A stretch of 64,000 bases of DNA from Sphingosinicella microcystinivorans. GTDB lineage: Bacteria > Pseudomonadota > Alphaproteobacteria > Sphingomonadales > Sphingomonadaceae. The notes beneath the pieces are model-generated. The model was not told the DNA's origin. It was given only the letters and a program-made list of their open reading frames with translations, and did no database searches. The position numbers were made by a program, and so were the translations under genes. This document shows, piece after piece, positions 25,874 through 37,115 of the stretch (within the stretch, counting starts at the first letter, position 1; every line of letters begins with the position of its first letter). The stretch lies in the NCBI RefSeq assembly GCF_027941835.1, contig NZ_CP116005.1, positions 806,001 through 870,000 of the forward strand, written 5' to 3'.

Positions 25874-27187
25874 TCAGGCGTACCAGGGGAACAGGCCGAG
25901 CACGAGGCAGGTGAGCATGAACACCGCGCACGCGCCGAGCGCCCATTTCATCGTGAAGCGCTGGTGGTCGCCGAGCTCGACGCCCGCGGTCGCGACCAGC
26001 AGGTAGGTCGAGGCGACGAGCGGGCTCAGCAGGTGGATCTGCTGGCCGACGAGCGAGGCGCGCGCGACCTCCATCGCGGAGATGCCGTAATATTCGGCGG
26101 AATGCGCGAGCACGGGCAACATCCCGAAATAGAAGGCGTCGTTCGAGATCAGCACCGTGAACGGAATGCTGACGAGCGCGGTGATCGGCGCCATGTAGGG
26201 GCCGAGCGCGTCGGGAATGAAACCCGTCACCGTGTTCGCCATCGCGTCGACCATCTTGGTGCCCGACAGCACGCCCGTGAAGATCCCGGCGGCGAAGACG
26301 AGGCCCGCCGTCGCGAGCGCGTTCGAGGCGTGCGCGGCGACACGCTCGCGCTGCATCTCCACCTGCGGATAGTTGACCATCGCCGCAAGCGCGAACGCGA
26401 CCATGAACAGCACCTGCAGCGGCACGTCGCCGAACAGCAGGATGCCCATGAGCGCGGCGGTAAGTGCGGCGTTGAACCAGTAGAGGCGCGGACGACGCGT
26501 GGACGGCGTGCCGTCGCTGTCGGGCGTCGACAGGTCGAGCTGGCCGGGCAGCGGCATCACGACGCGCTCGGTGATGCCGAGGCGCTTGCGCTCGGCGCGG
26601 CCGAGCATCCACGCGGAGAACAGCACCCAGCCGGCCGTGGTGAGCACCGGCGGGATCAGCGACAGGAACAGCGCGCGCGGATCGACGCCGAGCGCGATCG
26701 CCGCGCGCGATGTCGGCCCGCCCCACGGCACGAGGTTCATCGCCGCGACCGCCATGATGAGGATGCAGGTGAGCACCCGCACATCCATCTTCATGTGCCT
26801 GTAGAGCGGCAGCAGCGCCGAGAGCGTGATCATGTAGGTGGTGGTGCCGTCGCCGTCGAGCGCGACGACGAGGCCGAGGATCGCGGAGCCCATCGTGATC
26901 CTGAGCGGATCGCCGTGCGCCAGCTCCACGACCTTGCGCGTCAGCGGATCGAAGAGGCCCGCATCGATCATGATGCCGAAATAGAGGATCGCGAACAGCA
27001 GCATCACGCCCGTCGGCGCGATCTCCTTGATCCCTGCGAGCATCATCTCGCCGAGGCCCGCCGAGAACCCCGCGATCAGCGCGAACGCGGTCGGCACGAC
27101 GATGAGCGCGATCATCGCCGACATGCGCTTCGTCATGATCAGCGTCATGAACGTGGCGACCATGCCGAAGGCGAGAATGGAGAGCAT
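25874..27187 (-). CDS. CitMHS family citrate/metal-tricarboxylate transporter
   Basis: 437 residues, strongly hydrophobic with about 11-12 membrane helices. Signatures of the CitMHS family include ALDGDGTTTYMIT (about 107-119), MNLVPWGGPTSRA and the late SNDAFYFGMLPVLA. The best-known members move citrate, usually complexed to divalent metal, with protons across the inner membrane. Last gene of the minus-strand run dehydrogenase, cupin, methyltransferase, aconitase relative and transporter; the gap to the aconitase relative is 77 nt. The metal and exact acid are not predictable. Confidence 0.9.
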   Translation of the reverse strand: MLSILAFGMVATFMTLIMTKRMSAMIALIVVPTAFALIAGFSAGLGEMMLAGIKEIAPTGVMLLFAILYFGIMIDAGLFDPLTRKVVELAHGDPLRITMGSAILGLVVALDGDGTTTYMITLSALLPLYRHMKMDVRVLTCILIMAVAAMNLVPWGGPTSRAAIALGVDPRALFLSLIPPVLTTAGWVLFSAWMLGRAERKRLGITERVVMPLPGQLDLSTPDSDGTPSTRRPRLYWFNAALTAALMGILLFGDVPLQVLFMVAFALAAMVNYPQVEMQRERVAAHASNALATAGLVFAAGIFTGVLSGTKMVDAMANTVTGFIPDALGPYMAPITALVSIPFTVLISNDAFYFGMLPVLAHSAEYYGISAMEVARASLVGQQIHLLSPLVASTYLLVATAGVELGDHQRFTMKWALGACAVFMLTCLVLGLFPWYA

Positions 27188-27264
27188 CAGCCGGCGGTTC
27201 CCCTCAGTGCCCGCCGACGTGCGGGCAGTCCCAGTGTTTGCATCATCCTACGCGCCTTTGTCTT

Positions 27265-29798
<2,534 letters not shown>

Positions 29799-29802
<4 letters not shown>

Positions 29803-30602
29803 GCGGCCCCTGGCGCCTTGCGCGCGATGAACAGCGGAATCCGAAAGCACCGCTCGATCATGCCGCCGAATCCCTGTTCGCCGACCGCTTCGATCCCGGC
29901 CAGCACACGCGCGCGCATTTGCGGCTCCATGCGGCGAATCATCGAGAAGGTGGCGTAAAGCGCGCGCATCTCCGCCGCGGTCATCCGCACCGTCATTTCG
30001 TGCATCTGATGCCCGGCGTGCATGAATCCCGCTGCGCAGAGTTCAGCGAGGCGATCGTCCGTCCACAGCGAATAGTGCCGCTGCCCCGGCCCCCGAAGCG
30101 ACGGCGGCGGCACCGCGTCTTTCAGGAGCGGCAACACCGCCCGGCTGAACAGATCATGTTCGGGATCATGGAGCACCGTCCACCACATCGCCCAGACACC
30201 GCCGGGGCGCAGCAGCGCGTGCACGATTCCGAGCCCGCGCGATGCATCCACCCAGTGGAAAGACGTGGCGGCAACGCCGAGATCGAAGGCCGCTGCGGGA
30301 AGCCCCGCCTCCTCGAGCGGCGCATTCACGATGCGGACACCGCCGCGCAGCTCCGCGAGCGCCGCCGCAAGCACGGGATCGGGCTCGACGAGGGTGAGCG
30401 AATTGATATTCGCCGCAAGCAGCCGCCGGCTCGCCTGCCCCGTGCCGGGCCCGATCTCGAAGACATCCGCGCCCGGCACGAGCGCGCCTTCGGCCGCAAG
30501 CGCGGCGTAAAGCGATTCCGGATAGTGCGGCCGCGCGCTGGCGTAGCTCGCCGCATCCGCACCGAAAATGCGCCGCCCGAGCAACTGGCTTTCCGCCGTC
30601 AT
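29799..30602 (-). CDS. Class I SAM-dependent methyltransferase in tricarboxylate operon
   Basis: 267 residues from ATG 30602 (overlaps the cupin stop as ATGA). SAM motif I is VFEIGPGTGQASRRLL; the following LTLVEPDP, LGVAATSFHWVD and LLRPGGVWAMWW complete the fold, similar to trans-aconitate methyltransferases and many small-molecule methylases. Its position directly before an aconitase relative makes detoxification of trans-aconitate (a by-product of aconitase reactions that inhibits the enzyme) an attractive idea, but the motif evidence does not identify the substrate. Confidence 0.8.
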
Positions 30603-31012
30603 GCCCGTTCGCCGTGCTCTTCGTCGATGCGCGTGGTGACGCCGGTCGCGATGATCGTCCGCGTCGCGTCGATCGACGCGTAGGTCCAGAAGATCTCCAG
30701 CGGCGCGCTGTCCGACACGTTGCGGAAGAAATGCTGCACGCCCGCCGGAATCCATGTCATGTCGCGCGGGCGCACGTCGTGCTCGTCGCCGTCGATATGA
30801 ACGCGGCCGGTGCCGGAGAGCACGAGCACGCTTTCCTCGCAATTGTGGATATGGAGCGGCACCGCCGCGCCGGGGTCAATGACGGTGACGCCGTTCAGCA
30901 TCTGCCGCGAGCCGACCTTCGCCGTCACCATCGGGCGCGTGCGGATACCGCCGCCCCGATCCTTCACGGCGAGCATTTCCGGCCGCAGGAGCGCGGGCGG
31001 GCGTGTCGTCAT
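30599..31012 (-). CDS. Small cupin-domain protein
   Basis: 137 residues, single cupin domain. Metal-site motif 1 is PLHIHNCEESVLVLSGTG (two His and Glu), motif 2 is IPAGVQHFFRN (His). It could be an isomerase, dioxygenase-like enzyme or ligand-binding protein; the family does not fix the reaction. Both ends overlap neighbours as ATGA, so its product is made in proportion to the dehydrogenase and methyltransferase, implying a role in the same pathway. Confidence 0.85.
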   Translation of the reverse strand: MTTRPPALLRPEMLAVKDRGGGIRTRPMVTAKVGSRQMLNGVTVIDPGAAVPLHIHNCEESVLVLSGTGRVHIDGDEHDVRPRDMTWIPAGVQHFFRNVSDSAPLEIFWTYASIDATRTIIATGVTTRIDEEHGERA

Positions 31013-32082
31013 GGCTTGCCTCGCGCGCGAACGGCGTTGCAGACGGCCTCGCCGAATTCCGCCGTGCCGAGCGCGCCGCCGATGTCGCGCGTGCGCGTGG
31101 CGGGATTGCCCAGCACATCCTCCACCGCAGCTTCGAGCGTGGCAGCAGCCGTGCTGAAATCGCCCCGTCCGTGCCTGCGCCCGAACCAGTCCAGCAGCAT
31201 CGCCGCCGACAGGATCAGCGACGTCGGATTGGCGACGCCCTTGCCCGCGATGTCGGGGGCGGAGCCGTGCTGCGCCTGCGCGACGCAGATGTCGTCGCCC
31301 GCGTTGATCGAACCTCCGAGGCCGAGGCTGCCGCTGAGCTCGGACGCCTCGTCGGAAAGGATGTCCCCGAACATGTTGGTGGTGACGATCACGTCGAACC
31401 GGTCCGGGCTGCGGATCAGCAGCGCCGCGGCGGCATCGACGATGATCTCCTCCAGCTCCACGTCGGGGAATTCGGCGGCGACCTTCCGCACCTCGCGCAG
31501 GAACAGCCCGTCCGACAGCTTCAGCACGTTCGCCTTGTGCACGGCCGTCACCTTCTTCCGGCGCCCGCGCGCCAGTGCGAATGCGGCGCGTGCGACCCGG
31601 GAAGCGCCTTTCGCGGTGATCTTGCGGATGGAGAGCGCCATGTCCTCGTCGGGCATGAACTCGCCGCTTCCCGCGTGCATGTTGCGGTCGGAATAGAAGC
31701 CTTCGGTGTTCTCGCGCACGATGACGAGATCCATGGGTTTCGGAAGGATCGTCAGATCAGGCCGCGAGCGGCACGGCCGGATGTTGGCATAGAGCGCGAA
31801 GCGCGTGCGAAGCGCCGCCGAAGGGTTGATGCCGCCCGCCTCGCGCGGCGGATAGTCGAAATGCGAGACGGGTCCGAGGATGACGCCGTCCATCTCCGGT
31901 ATCCGCTCCAGAACCGCATCTGGCAATGTGGTGCCGGATGCAGCGAGGCTGGCAAAGCCGATGGCACGTTCCTCGATCGTGAGCGCAGTGCCGCATGTCT
32001 CTACCAACACCTCCAGAACCCGGCGCGTGGCAGCCGCGATTTCGGGGCCGATGCCGTCGCCGGGGAGCAGGAGCAGGTTCAT
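31009..32082 (-). CDS. Isocitrate/isopropylmalate dehydrogenase family protein
   Basis: 357 residues from ATG 32082 (starts MNLLLLPGDGIGPEI; an ATG 24 nt upstream is less likely). Signatures are GDGIGPE, LYANIRPCRS, RENTEGFYSDRN, the Lys in VHKANVLKLSDG and NMFGDILSDEASELSGSLGL. The enzyme oxidatively decarboxylates a 2-hydroxy acid with NAD(P). In this operon it may process isocitrate, homoisocitrate or a tartrate-like acid produced by the aconitase relative. First gene after the siderophore-type TBDT, 84 nt downstream, with a strong hairpin in between. Confidence 0.87.
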   Translation of the reverse strand: MNLLLLPGDGIGPEIAAATRRVLEVLVETCGTALTIEERAIGFASLAASGTTLPDAVLERIPEMDGVILGPVSHFDYPPREAGGINPSAALRTRFALYANIRPCRSRPDLTILPKPMDLVIVRENTEGFYSDRNMHAGSGEFMPDEDMALSIRKITAKGASRVARAAFALARGRRKKVTAVHKANVLKLSDGLFLREVRKVAAEFPDVELEEIIVDAAAALLIRSPDRFDVIVTTNMFGDILSDEASELSGSLGLGGSINAGDDICVAQAQHGSAPDIAGKGVANPTSLILSAAMLLDWFGRRHGRGDFSTAAATLEAAVEDVLGNPATRTRDIGGALGTAEFGEAVCNAVRARGKP

Positions 32083-32109
32083 GGCACTATCCGTTACACT
32101 CGACATGCA

Positions 32110-32144
32110 CCGGCCGGTGTCGCCAGCAGGAAGACACCGGCCGG
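32110..32144 (-). other. Strong 12-bp hairpin between TBDT and dehydrogenase genes
   Basis: CCGGCCGGTGTC (32110-32121) pairs perfectly with GACACCGGCCGG (32133-32144) around an 11-nt loop. No T run follows on the minus strand, so it may be a transcript-stabilising or partial-termination element that lowers enzyme expression relative to the receptor. It lies in the 84-nt gap. Confidence 0.65.
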
Positions 32145-32166
32145 AAAGTAACCGCGCTATACGCGA

Positions 32167-34383
32167 TCAGAACAGGTTGGCGGTCAGCGAGAACTTCACC
32201 ATCGAAGGCGGGCCGAAGGCGATGAAGTTGCTGCTCGTCGAAGCGAAATACTTCTTGCCGGTGATGTTCTGCGCGTTGATGCGCGCGGTCATCCCCACGC
32301 CCCCGATCTCGAAGCTGTAGGAGCCGCCGAGATCGTAGACCGTATAGCTCGGAACGAACAGCGAGTTCTGCGGATTGATCGCGCGCGCGCCGGTGTAATA
32401 GGCGCCCGCGCTGATCGCGAGGCCCTCGACGAGCTGCGTCAGGCGATATTCGCCGGAGACCGACCACTGCGTCTTCGCCGTGTTCTCGATCCGGTTGCCG
32501 ATCAGGGCGGCAACGGCCGTTTCTCCCTGCTTGGCACGCAGGGAAAGCCCGGACGCATAGATCGAAAGATCGGGCGTGATCTCGCCGGTGAGGCTGAACT
32601 CGAAACCCCGGTAGGTGGCTTCGCCGTCCTTCACGAAGACGTTCGCGGCATTGGTGTAGGTCAGCTCGCGCGTGATGTCGAAATAGGCGGCCGTGAACAG
32701 AAGGCCTTTCTTGGGTTCGACCTTGATACCGCCTTCATACTGCTTGGAATTGCTGGCCGGAAGGATTTCTCCGGAATTGACTGCGCTGAACGGCGCAGCC
32801 GGAGTCGATTCGAGACCCTCGATGTAGGTCGCGTAGGCGCTCGCCCATGCCACCGGCTTGAAGACGAGGCCACCCGAAAGCGCGACCGGCTTGTCCGAGT
32901 ACGTCTCGCGCGGATCGATGACGCCCGGCGTGCCCGGATTGTCTCTCTGCGTTTCCTTGTAGATGGACTTGCGGACACCGAGAAGGATGCTGAACATGTC
33001 GTCGTTCGGCCCCGCGAACCGCATCCGGTCGAATGCATAGAAGCCGGTGTCCTTGATCGACGCATCGCGCGTGGGATCATAAGGTGTCGTACCAGCGAAA
33101 CGGATGTCGGCGAGATCGACAGGATCGTAGAGGTTCTGGACGCAAGTGCTGGGAAGGCCGAGCAAGACGCAGTTGGCGTTGGTAGCGGCGGCGGGACCGA
33201 CCCTTGGGACCGGCGTCGGAGAATACTGACGGCGAATGTTCTTGGACGCGCCGATCAGCAGTTCGTGGATGACAGGGCCCGTGGCGAACGTGCCGGCGAG
33301 CTCGATACGGCCGTTCTTGTTCCGGTAGAGCTGGCCGTCCGCCGCGTTCATCGTCAGGGTGCCGTTCCCCGTCACGGGATTGAAGTTGGCGAGCGTGCTG
33401 AAGCGGCGGTCGCGATCCACGTAGGAGATGCCGCCCTCGGCGGTCAGGTTCCACGCCGGCGTGATCGTCCAGGAAATCCGGCCGAGCACGTTCGTCGCGT
33501 CGGCGTAGTTCCGGAAGCCCCTGGTGCCCGGGTTGTTGGACGCGCGCGGCAGTTGCGGCAGCACGGTCAGCAGGCTGGCGGCAGCGGTCGGACCCTGCAC
33601 CACCGTGGGTTCGGTCATCACCTTCCGGATGTGCTCCACATCGAGATTGATGCGGATGTTGTCGGCGGGATCGAGCTGGAACGCGCCGGACTGGAAGCTG
33701 CGATAGCCGCTTACGTTGTCGATGCCGGGATCGAGATTGCCGTACACGAAGTTGCCGCGCACGCCGAAGATGCCGAAAGTTCCGCTGGCGTCGACGTGGC
33801 CCTGCACCTGCCCGTATTCGTTGGCGTTCACGGCCACGTTCAGCAGCGGATCGAGCGTCGGCCGCTTCGTCGTCAGGTTGATGATGCCCGACGGCGTCGT
33901 GAAGCCGTAGTAGAGCGCGGACGCGCCCTTCAGCGCCTCGACGCGGACCTTGTTCTCGATCGGCAGGTCGATGAGGTTCACGATCGGCAGCGAGCCGTTG
34001 AGGCGGTAGTTGCCGCGGTTCTCCACGGGAATGCCGCGTATGGAGAGGTTGGCGACGACGGTCGGGCTGGTCTGCGAGCTGGTGACGCCCGGCGAGTTGC
34101 GCAGCGCGTCGAGAATGTTCTGCGCCTGCTGCGACTTCAGCACCTGCTCGGGAATGACGCTGACGGTGAGCGGCGTGTCGATCTGGCGCGCGCCGCGGAA
34201 GCTGCCGGCCTGCACGAAATCCGCGCTATAGCTGTCCGGACGGTCGGCGGTGACGACGATCTCCTCGAGCGCCAGCCCCGCCTGCGTATCCGATTCGGCC
34301 TGTTGGGCCGTCGCCTGACCGGCGGCGGCCATTGCAATTCCGCTGACGCCGATTCCGGCGATCCATTTCCACTTCGTGGCCAT
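32167..34383 (-). CDS. TonB-dependent siderophore-type receptor (C)
   Basis: 738 residues from ATG 34383 (GGGG-rich ribosome site; begins MATKWKWIAGIGVSG, a signal peptide ending ATAQ). The TonB box is ALEEIVVTA; the plug has the siderophore-receptor pattern DTPLTVSVIPEQVLKSQQAQNILDALRNSPGV, SIRGIPV and VEALKGASALYYGFTTPSGIINLTTKRP. The barrel ends PSMVKFSLTANLF. It belongs to the family that imports ferric siderophores. In front of a citrate-type operon, ferric citrate or a citrate-based siderophore is a reasonable guess. It is divergent from a Tat-exported serine hydrolase gene. Confidence 0.92.
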   Translation of the reverse strand: MATKWKWIAGIGVSGIAMAAAGQATAQQAESDTQAGLALEEIVVTADRPDSYSADFVQAGSFRGARQIDTPLTVSVIPEQVLKSQQAQNILDALRNSPGVTSSQTSPTVVANLSIRGIPVENRGNYRLNGSLPIVNLIDLPIENKVRVEALKGASALYYGFTTPSGIINLTTKRPTLDPLLNVAVNANEYGQVQGHVDASGTFGIFGVRGNFVYGNLDPGIDNVSGYRSFQSGAFQLDPADNIRINLDVEHIRKVMTEPTVVQGPTAAASLLTVLPQLPRASNNPGTRGFRNYADATNVLGRISWTITPAWNLTAEGGISYVDRDRRFSTLANFNPVTGNGTLTMNAADGQLYRNKNGRIELAGTFATGPVIHELLIGASKNIRRQYSPTPVPRVGPAAATNANCVLLGLPSTCVQNLYDPVDLADIRFAGTTPYDPTRDASIKDTGFYAFDRMRFAGPNDDMFSILLGVRKSIYKETQRDNPGTPGVIDPRETYSDKPVALSGGLVFKPVAWASAYATYIEGLESTPAAPFSAVNSGEILPASNSKQYEGGIKVEPKKGLLFTAAYFDITRELTYTNAANVFVKDGEATYRGFEFSLTGEITPDLSIYASGLSLRAKQGETAVAALIGNRIENTAKTQWSVSGEYRLTQLVEGLAISAGAYYTGARAINPQNSLFVPSYTVYDLGGSYSFEIGGVGMTARINAQNITGKKYFASTSSNFIAFGPPSMVKFSLTANLF

Positions 34384-34569
34384 TTTCTGCACCCCTTTTT
34401 GACCCGCCCCGGTGGAGAGCGGGAGTTTCCCCATGTTCGGGCGCGCCCGAACAGCACGCCGCGACCCGTTCCCCGGACAAATGCGAGTCCCCGCCCGATG
34501 GACGAAGACCAAGGTGCCGGTGACAGGCTGACGATAGACCGCCTAGCTGTCACAAACCTGTCTCGCCCG

Positions 34570-34596
34570 TGTCGCCAGGACGACAGCTTGGCGACA
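34570..34596. promoter_or_regulatory. Inverted repeat in divergent region between TBDT C and serine hydrolase 3
   Basis: TGTCGCCA (34570-34577) and TGGCGACA (34589-34596) form a perfect 8-bp inverted repeat with an 11-nt spacer; related CTGTC/GACAG words lie on both sides. It could be an operator for one or both flanking genes. The region spans 34384-34652 (269 nt) and holds nothing else recognisable. Confidence 0.4.
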
Positions 34597-34652
34597 GACT
34601 GGTTTCCTACGTTACACTGGAGGTCGGCATCGCCTGCCGGGGGGAGACAGCA

Positions 34653-36209
34653 TTGAAGACAGCGGGATCAAATGCAGGCCTTTCGCGGCGCCGCTTCACC
34701 GGACTGACGCTCGGCGCCGCCGGGCTGTTCGCCCTGCCGGGCCTTGCGGCGTGCGCGCGGTTGCCGACGTCCGGGGCTTCGCCCGTCGACGGCCTGCCGC
34801 GCAGCCGCCCGGAAACGCATGGGGTCGACCCGCAGGCGATCCTCGCCTTTCTCGACGAGGTCCGCGGCGCGGGCCTCGAGCTGCACAGCTTCATGCTGTC
34901 GCGCGGCGGCGACGTGATTGGCGAAGGCTGGTGGGCGCCCTACCGCGCGGACCGGCCGCACATGATGCACTCGCTGACCAAGAGCGTCGCCGTTTCGGGC
35001 GTCGCCATCGCGATGGACGAGGGGCTGTTCGGCATCGACGACAAGGTGATCTCCTTCTTCCCGGACGAGCTTCCGGAAACCGTGAGCGACAACCTCGCTG
35101 CGATGACGGTGCGCGACTTGCTGACGATGCGCACCGGCCACGCCGAGGAGATCTCCGGCTCCGTATGGCGGCAGATCAGGACGAGCTGGGTCGCGGAATT
35201 CTTCAAGGTGCCGGTGGTCCACAGGCCGGGCACGCGCTTCGTCTATTCGAGCGCGGCGAGCTTCATGCTCTCCGCCATCGTCACGAAAGTGACCGGCCAG
35301 ACGCTCCGCGACTACATGGAACCGCGCTTCTTCAAGCCGCTCGGCATCGCCGGGCTCAGCTGGGACGTCGGCCCCGGCGGCATCAATCCGGGCGGCAACG
35401 GCCTCACGTGGAAGACGGCCGACGCGCTGAAGCTCGGAATGCTCTACGCGCAGAAAGGCCGCTGGAACGGGCAGCAGATTCTCTCGCCGGAATGGGTCGA
35501 GGGGGTCAGCAAGCCGCAGGTCGCCGAAGGCGAATACAGCTACCAGTGGTGGATCGGCGCGAACAACACCTACTATGCGGTCGGCCTGTTCACGCAGATG
35601 GCGATCGTCTTTCCCGATCACGACGCCGTGCTCGCGGTGACGGGCGCGATCCGCAAGAGCGAGTTGCTGACGCCGATCGTCGACAGGCACTTCCCCGCTG
35701 CCTTCGGCGCCATCGGCCTGCCGCCGAACGACAAGAGCTCCGCCGCGCTCGCGGAGCGAACGCAGTCACTCTCGCTACTTCCGGCGCTTCCCGCCACCAT
35801 GTCGCCGGTCGCAGCGCGCATTTCAGGCCGGCGCTTCAAGGCCGCCGAAAACGCCGAGGACATCGAGAGCTTCGGTTTCACCTTCGCGGGCGACCGCTGC
35901 CGCTTCACGATGCGCGACGCGCGCGGCGAGCACAGCGTCGATGTCGGCCTCGGCCGCTGGATCGAGGACCACACGAGCATGACCGGCAACAAGCTGCACC
36001 ACCAGTACCAGCCGGATTCGATGCTCGTCGTCGCGGGCGGGCGCTGGATCGCGCCGGACACGTTCGAGATGATCTGGCAGTTCGCGGAAACCGCCTTCCG
36101 CGACACCGTCGTCTGCCGCTTCGAGGGCGACGCGATGACATTCGACCGCAGCGTCAACGTCAATTCGGCGGCGCTGTCGCTTCCCACTGTTCACTCAACG
36201 CTGGTCTGA
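34653..36209 (+). CDS. Tat-exported serine hydrolase lipoprotein (S12/class C fold)
   Basis: 518 residues from TTG 34653, chosen because GGGGAGA (34641-34647) precedes it and the product starts with a Tat leader: SRRRFTGL (residues 11-18), hydrophobic stretch and lipobox L-A-A-C34. The S12 nucleophile motif is S107-L-T-K110; the Tyr motif is YSS (FVYSSAASF) and a third-motif-like AVGLFTQ follows. A C-terminal domain (about 380-518) is extra to the catalytic fold. It is probably a folded, membrane-attached periplasmic amidase, esterase or D-aminopeptidase. It is the third serine hydrolase of this fold in the window but is not close to the 8826/14767 pair. Followed 5 nt later by a secreted duplicated-domain protein. 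Confidence 0.85.
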   Translation: MKTAGSNAGLSRRRFTGLTLGAAGLFALPGLAACARLPTSGASPVDGLPRSRPETHGVDPQAILAFLDEVRGAGLELHSFMLSRGGDVIGEGWWAPYRADRPHMMHSLTKSVAVSGVAIAMDEGLFGIDDKVISFFPDELPETVSDNLAAMTVRDLLTMRTGHAEEISGSVWRQIRTSWVAEFFKVPVVHRPGTRFVYSSAASFMLSAIVTKVTGQTLRDYMEPRFFKPLGIAGLSWDVGPGGINPGGNGLTWKTADALKLGMLYAQKGRWNGQQILSPEWVEGVSKPQVAEGEYSYQWWIGANNTYYAVGLFTQMAIVFPDHDAVLAVTGAIRKSELLTPIVDRHFPAAFGAIGLPPNDKSSAALAERTQSLSLLPALPATMSPVAARISGRRFKAAENAEDIESFGFTFAGDRCRFTMRDARGEHSVDVGLGRWIEDHTSMTGNKLHHQYQPDSMLVVAGGRWIAPDTFEMIWQFAETAFRDTVVCRFEGDAMTFDRSVNVNSAALSLPTVHSTLV

Positions 36210-36214
36210 AAATC

Positions 36215-37009
36215 ATGCACCTCATCCTGTCGCGGCCACTCATGGCCGCTCGCGCTCTCATCGCTGCGCTGGCGATGCTCGTCCTTTGCACCATCGCCCT
36301 GCCGACCGCCGTCCACGCGGAAAGCGGCCCCAAGAGCCTGCTCATCACCTACAAGAGCACGCCCGCGAACCGGCCCGCGTTTCGCCAGTATCTGGAAGGT
36401 GCCGGGACCACACGTTTCGAAGCGCTGAAGAAGGCCGGTAGAATCGCGGACTACCAGTTCCTGTTCAACTGGTACAACGACACGCTGACGTGGGACGCGA
36501 TGGCGATCATCCGGTTCAGGGACTATGCCGACGTCGCGCACTGGAAAACGCTGGAGCGCACGTCGCCGGGCGGCCTCGACGCGAAGGGTCTCGCGCTCGG
36601 TGAACCCGTTATCACCGTATCGGCCGATCTCTTGTGGGAGGACGGCGCCGCCGCGCCGCCCGCCAGCGACCGCGTATTCTATGTCATCCCCTACGAGTAT
36701 CGCGAACTCGCCGAATACAGGAAATACGTCGACGGATACGTCATCCCGCAGGTGCAGGGCTGGATGCGCGAGGGCATCCTCTCGCGCTACCGCATCTTCC
36801 TCAACCGCTATCCCGTGGGCGCATCATGGGACGCGCTGTTCGTCTACGAGTACAAGGACATCGACTCCTTCGGACAGCGCGAGCCCACGATCGCAAAGGT
36901 GCGCGAGCCGCTGCGCAAGAAGCCGGAATGGGCCGCGCTAAACGCGATCAAGCAGCAGATTCGCTCGGAAAGCGAAAACGTGATCGCGGACGACCTCGCC
37001 GGACGGTGA
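36215..37009 (+). CDS. Secreted protein with two tandem alpha/beta-barrel-like repeats (unknown function)
   Basis: 264 residues from ATG 36215 with a signal peptide (about 1-35, ending VHAE). Residues about 40-140 and 155-250 look like an internal duplication: each has a beta strand (LLITYKS / VFYVIPYEY), a helix, I-A/S-x-Y-x-x-F, W-D-A-(M/L) and a second strand with IIRFRDYAD / VYEYKDIDS. The pattern resembles dimeric alpha/beta-barrel (NIPSNAP/EthD-like) domains. I do not recognise a characterised relative. It is coupled to the serine hydrolase gene and precedes a TBDT, so it may help bind or process that receptor's ligand. Confidence 0.65.
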   Translation: MHLILSRPLMAARALIAALAMLVLCTIALPTAVHAESGPKSLLITYKSTPANRPAFRQYLEGAGTTRFEALKKAGRIADYQFLFNWYNDTLTWDAMAIIRFRDYADVAHWKTLERTSPGGLDAKGLALGEPVITVSADLLWEDGAAAPPASDRVFYVIPYEYRELAEYRKYVDGYVIPQVQGWMREGILSRYRIFLNRYPVGASWDALFVYEYKDIDSFGQREPTIAKVREPLRKKPEWAALNAIKQQIRSESENVIADDLAGR

Positions 37010-37082
37010 TCCGGCCCGCGCTTCACCTCTGACATTTTCCTGACGCCCGCTGCCGGACGCACGTCAGGCACGTTCAGGCAAA

Positions 37083-37108
37083 AGCCCCCGTCACCATGCC
37101 AGGGGGCT
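37083..37108 (+). promoter_or_regulatory. Hairpin that could mask the ribosome site of TBDT D
   Basis: AGCCCCC (37083-37089) pairs with GGGGGCT (37102-37108), which contains the AGGGGG ribosome site of the receptor starting at 37116. The loop is 12 nt. Read on the opposite strand it is followed by a short T run, so it might instead act as a terminator. Confidence 0.5.
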
Positions 37109-37115
37109 CACGCGA

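Noticed and set aside
34588-34618. Promoter TTGGCG...TACACT before serine hydrolase 3
   Set aside because: The spacer would be 19 nt and both hexamers are weak, so not listed as a promoter.
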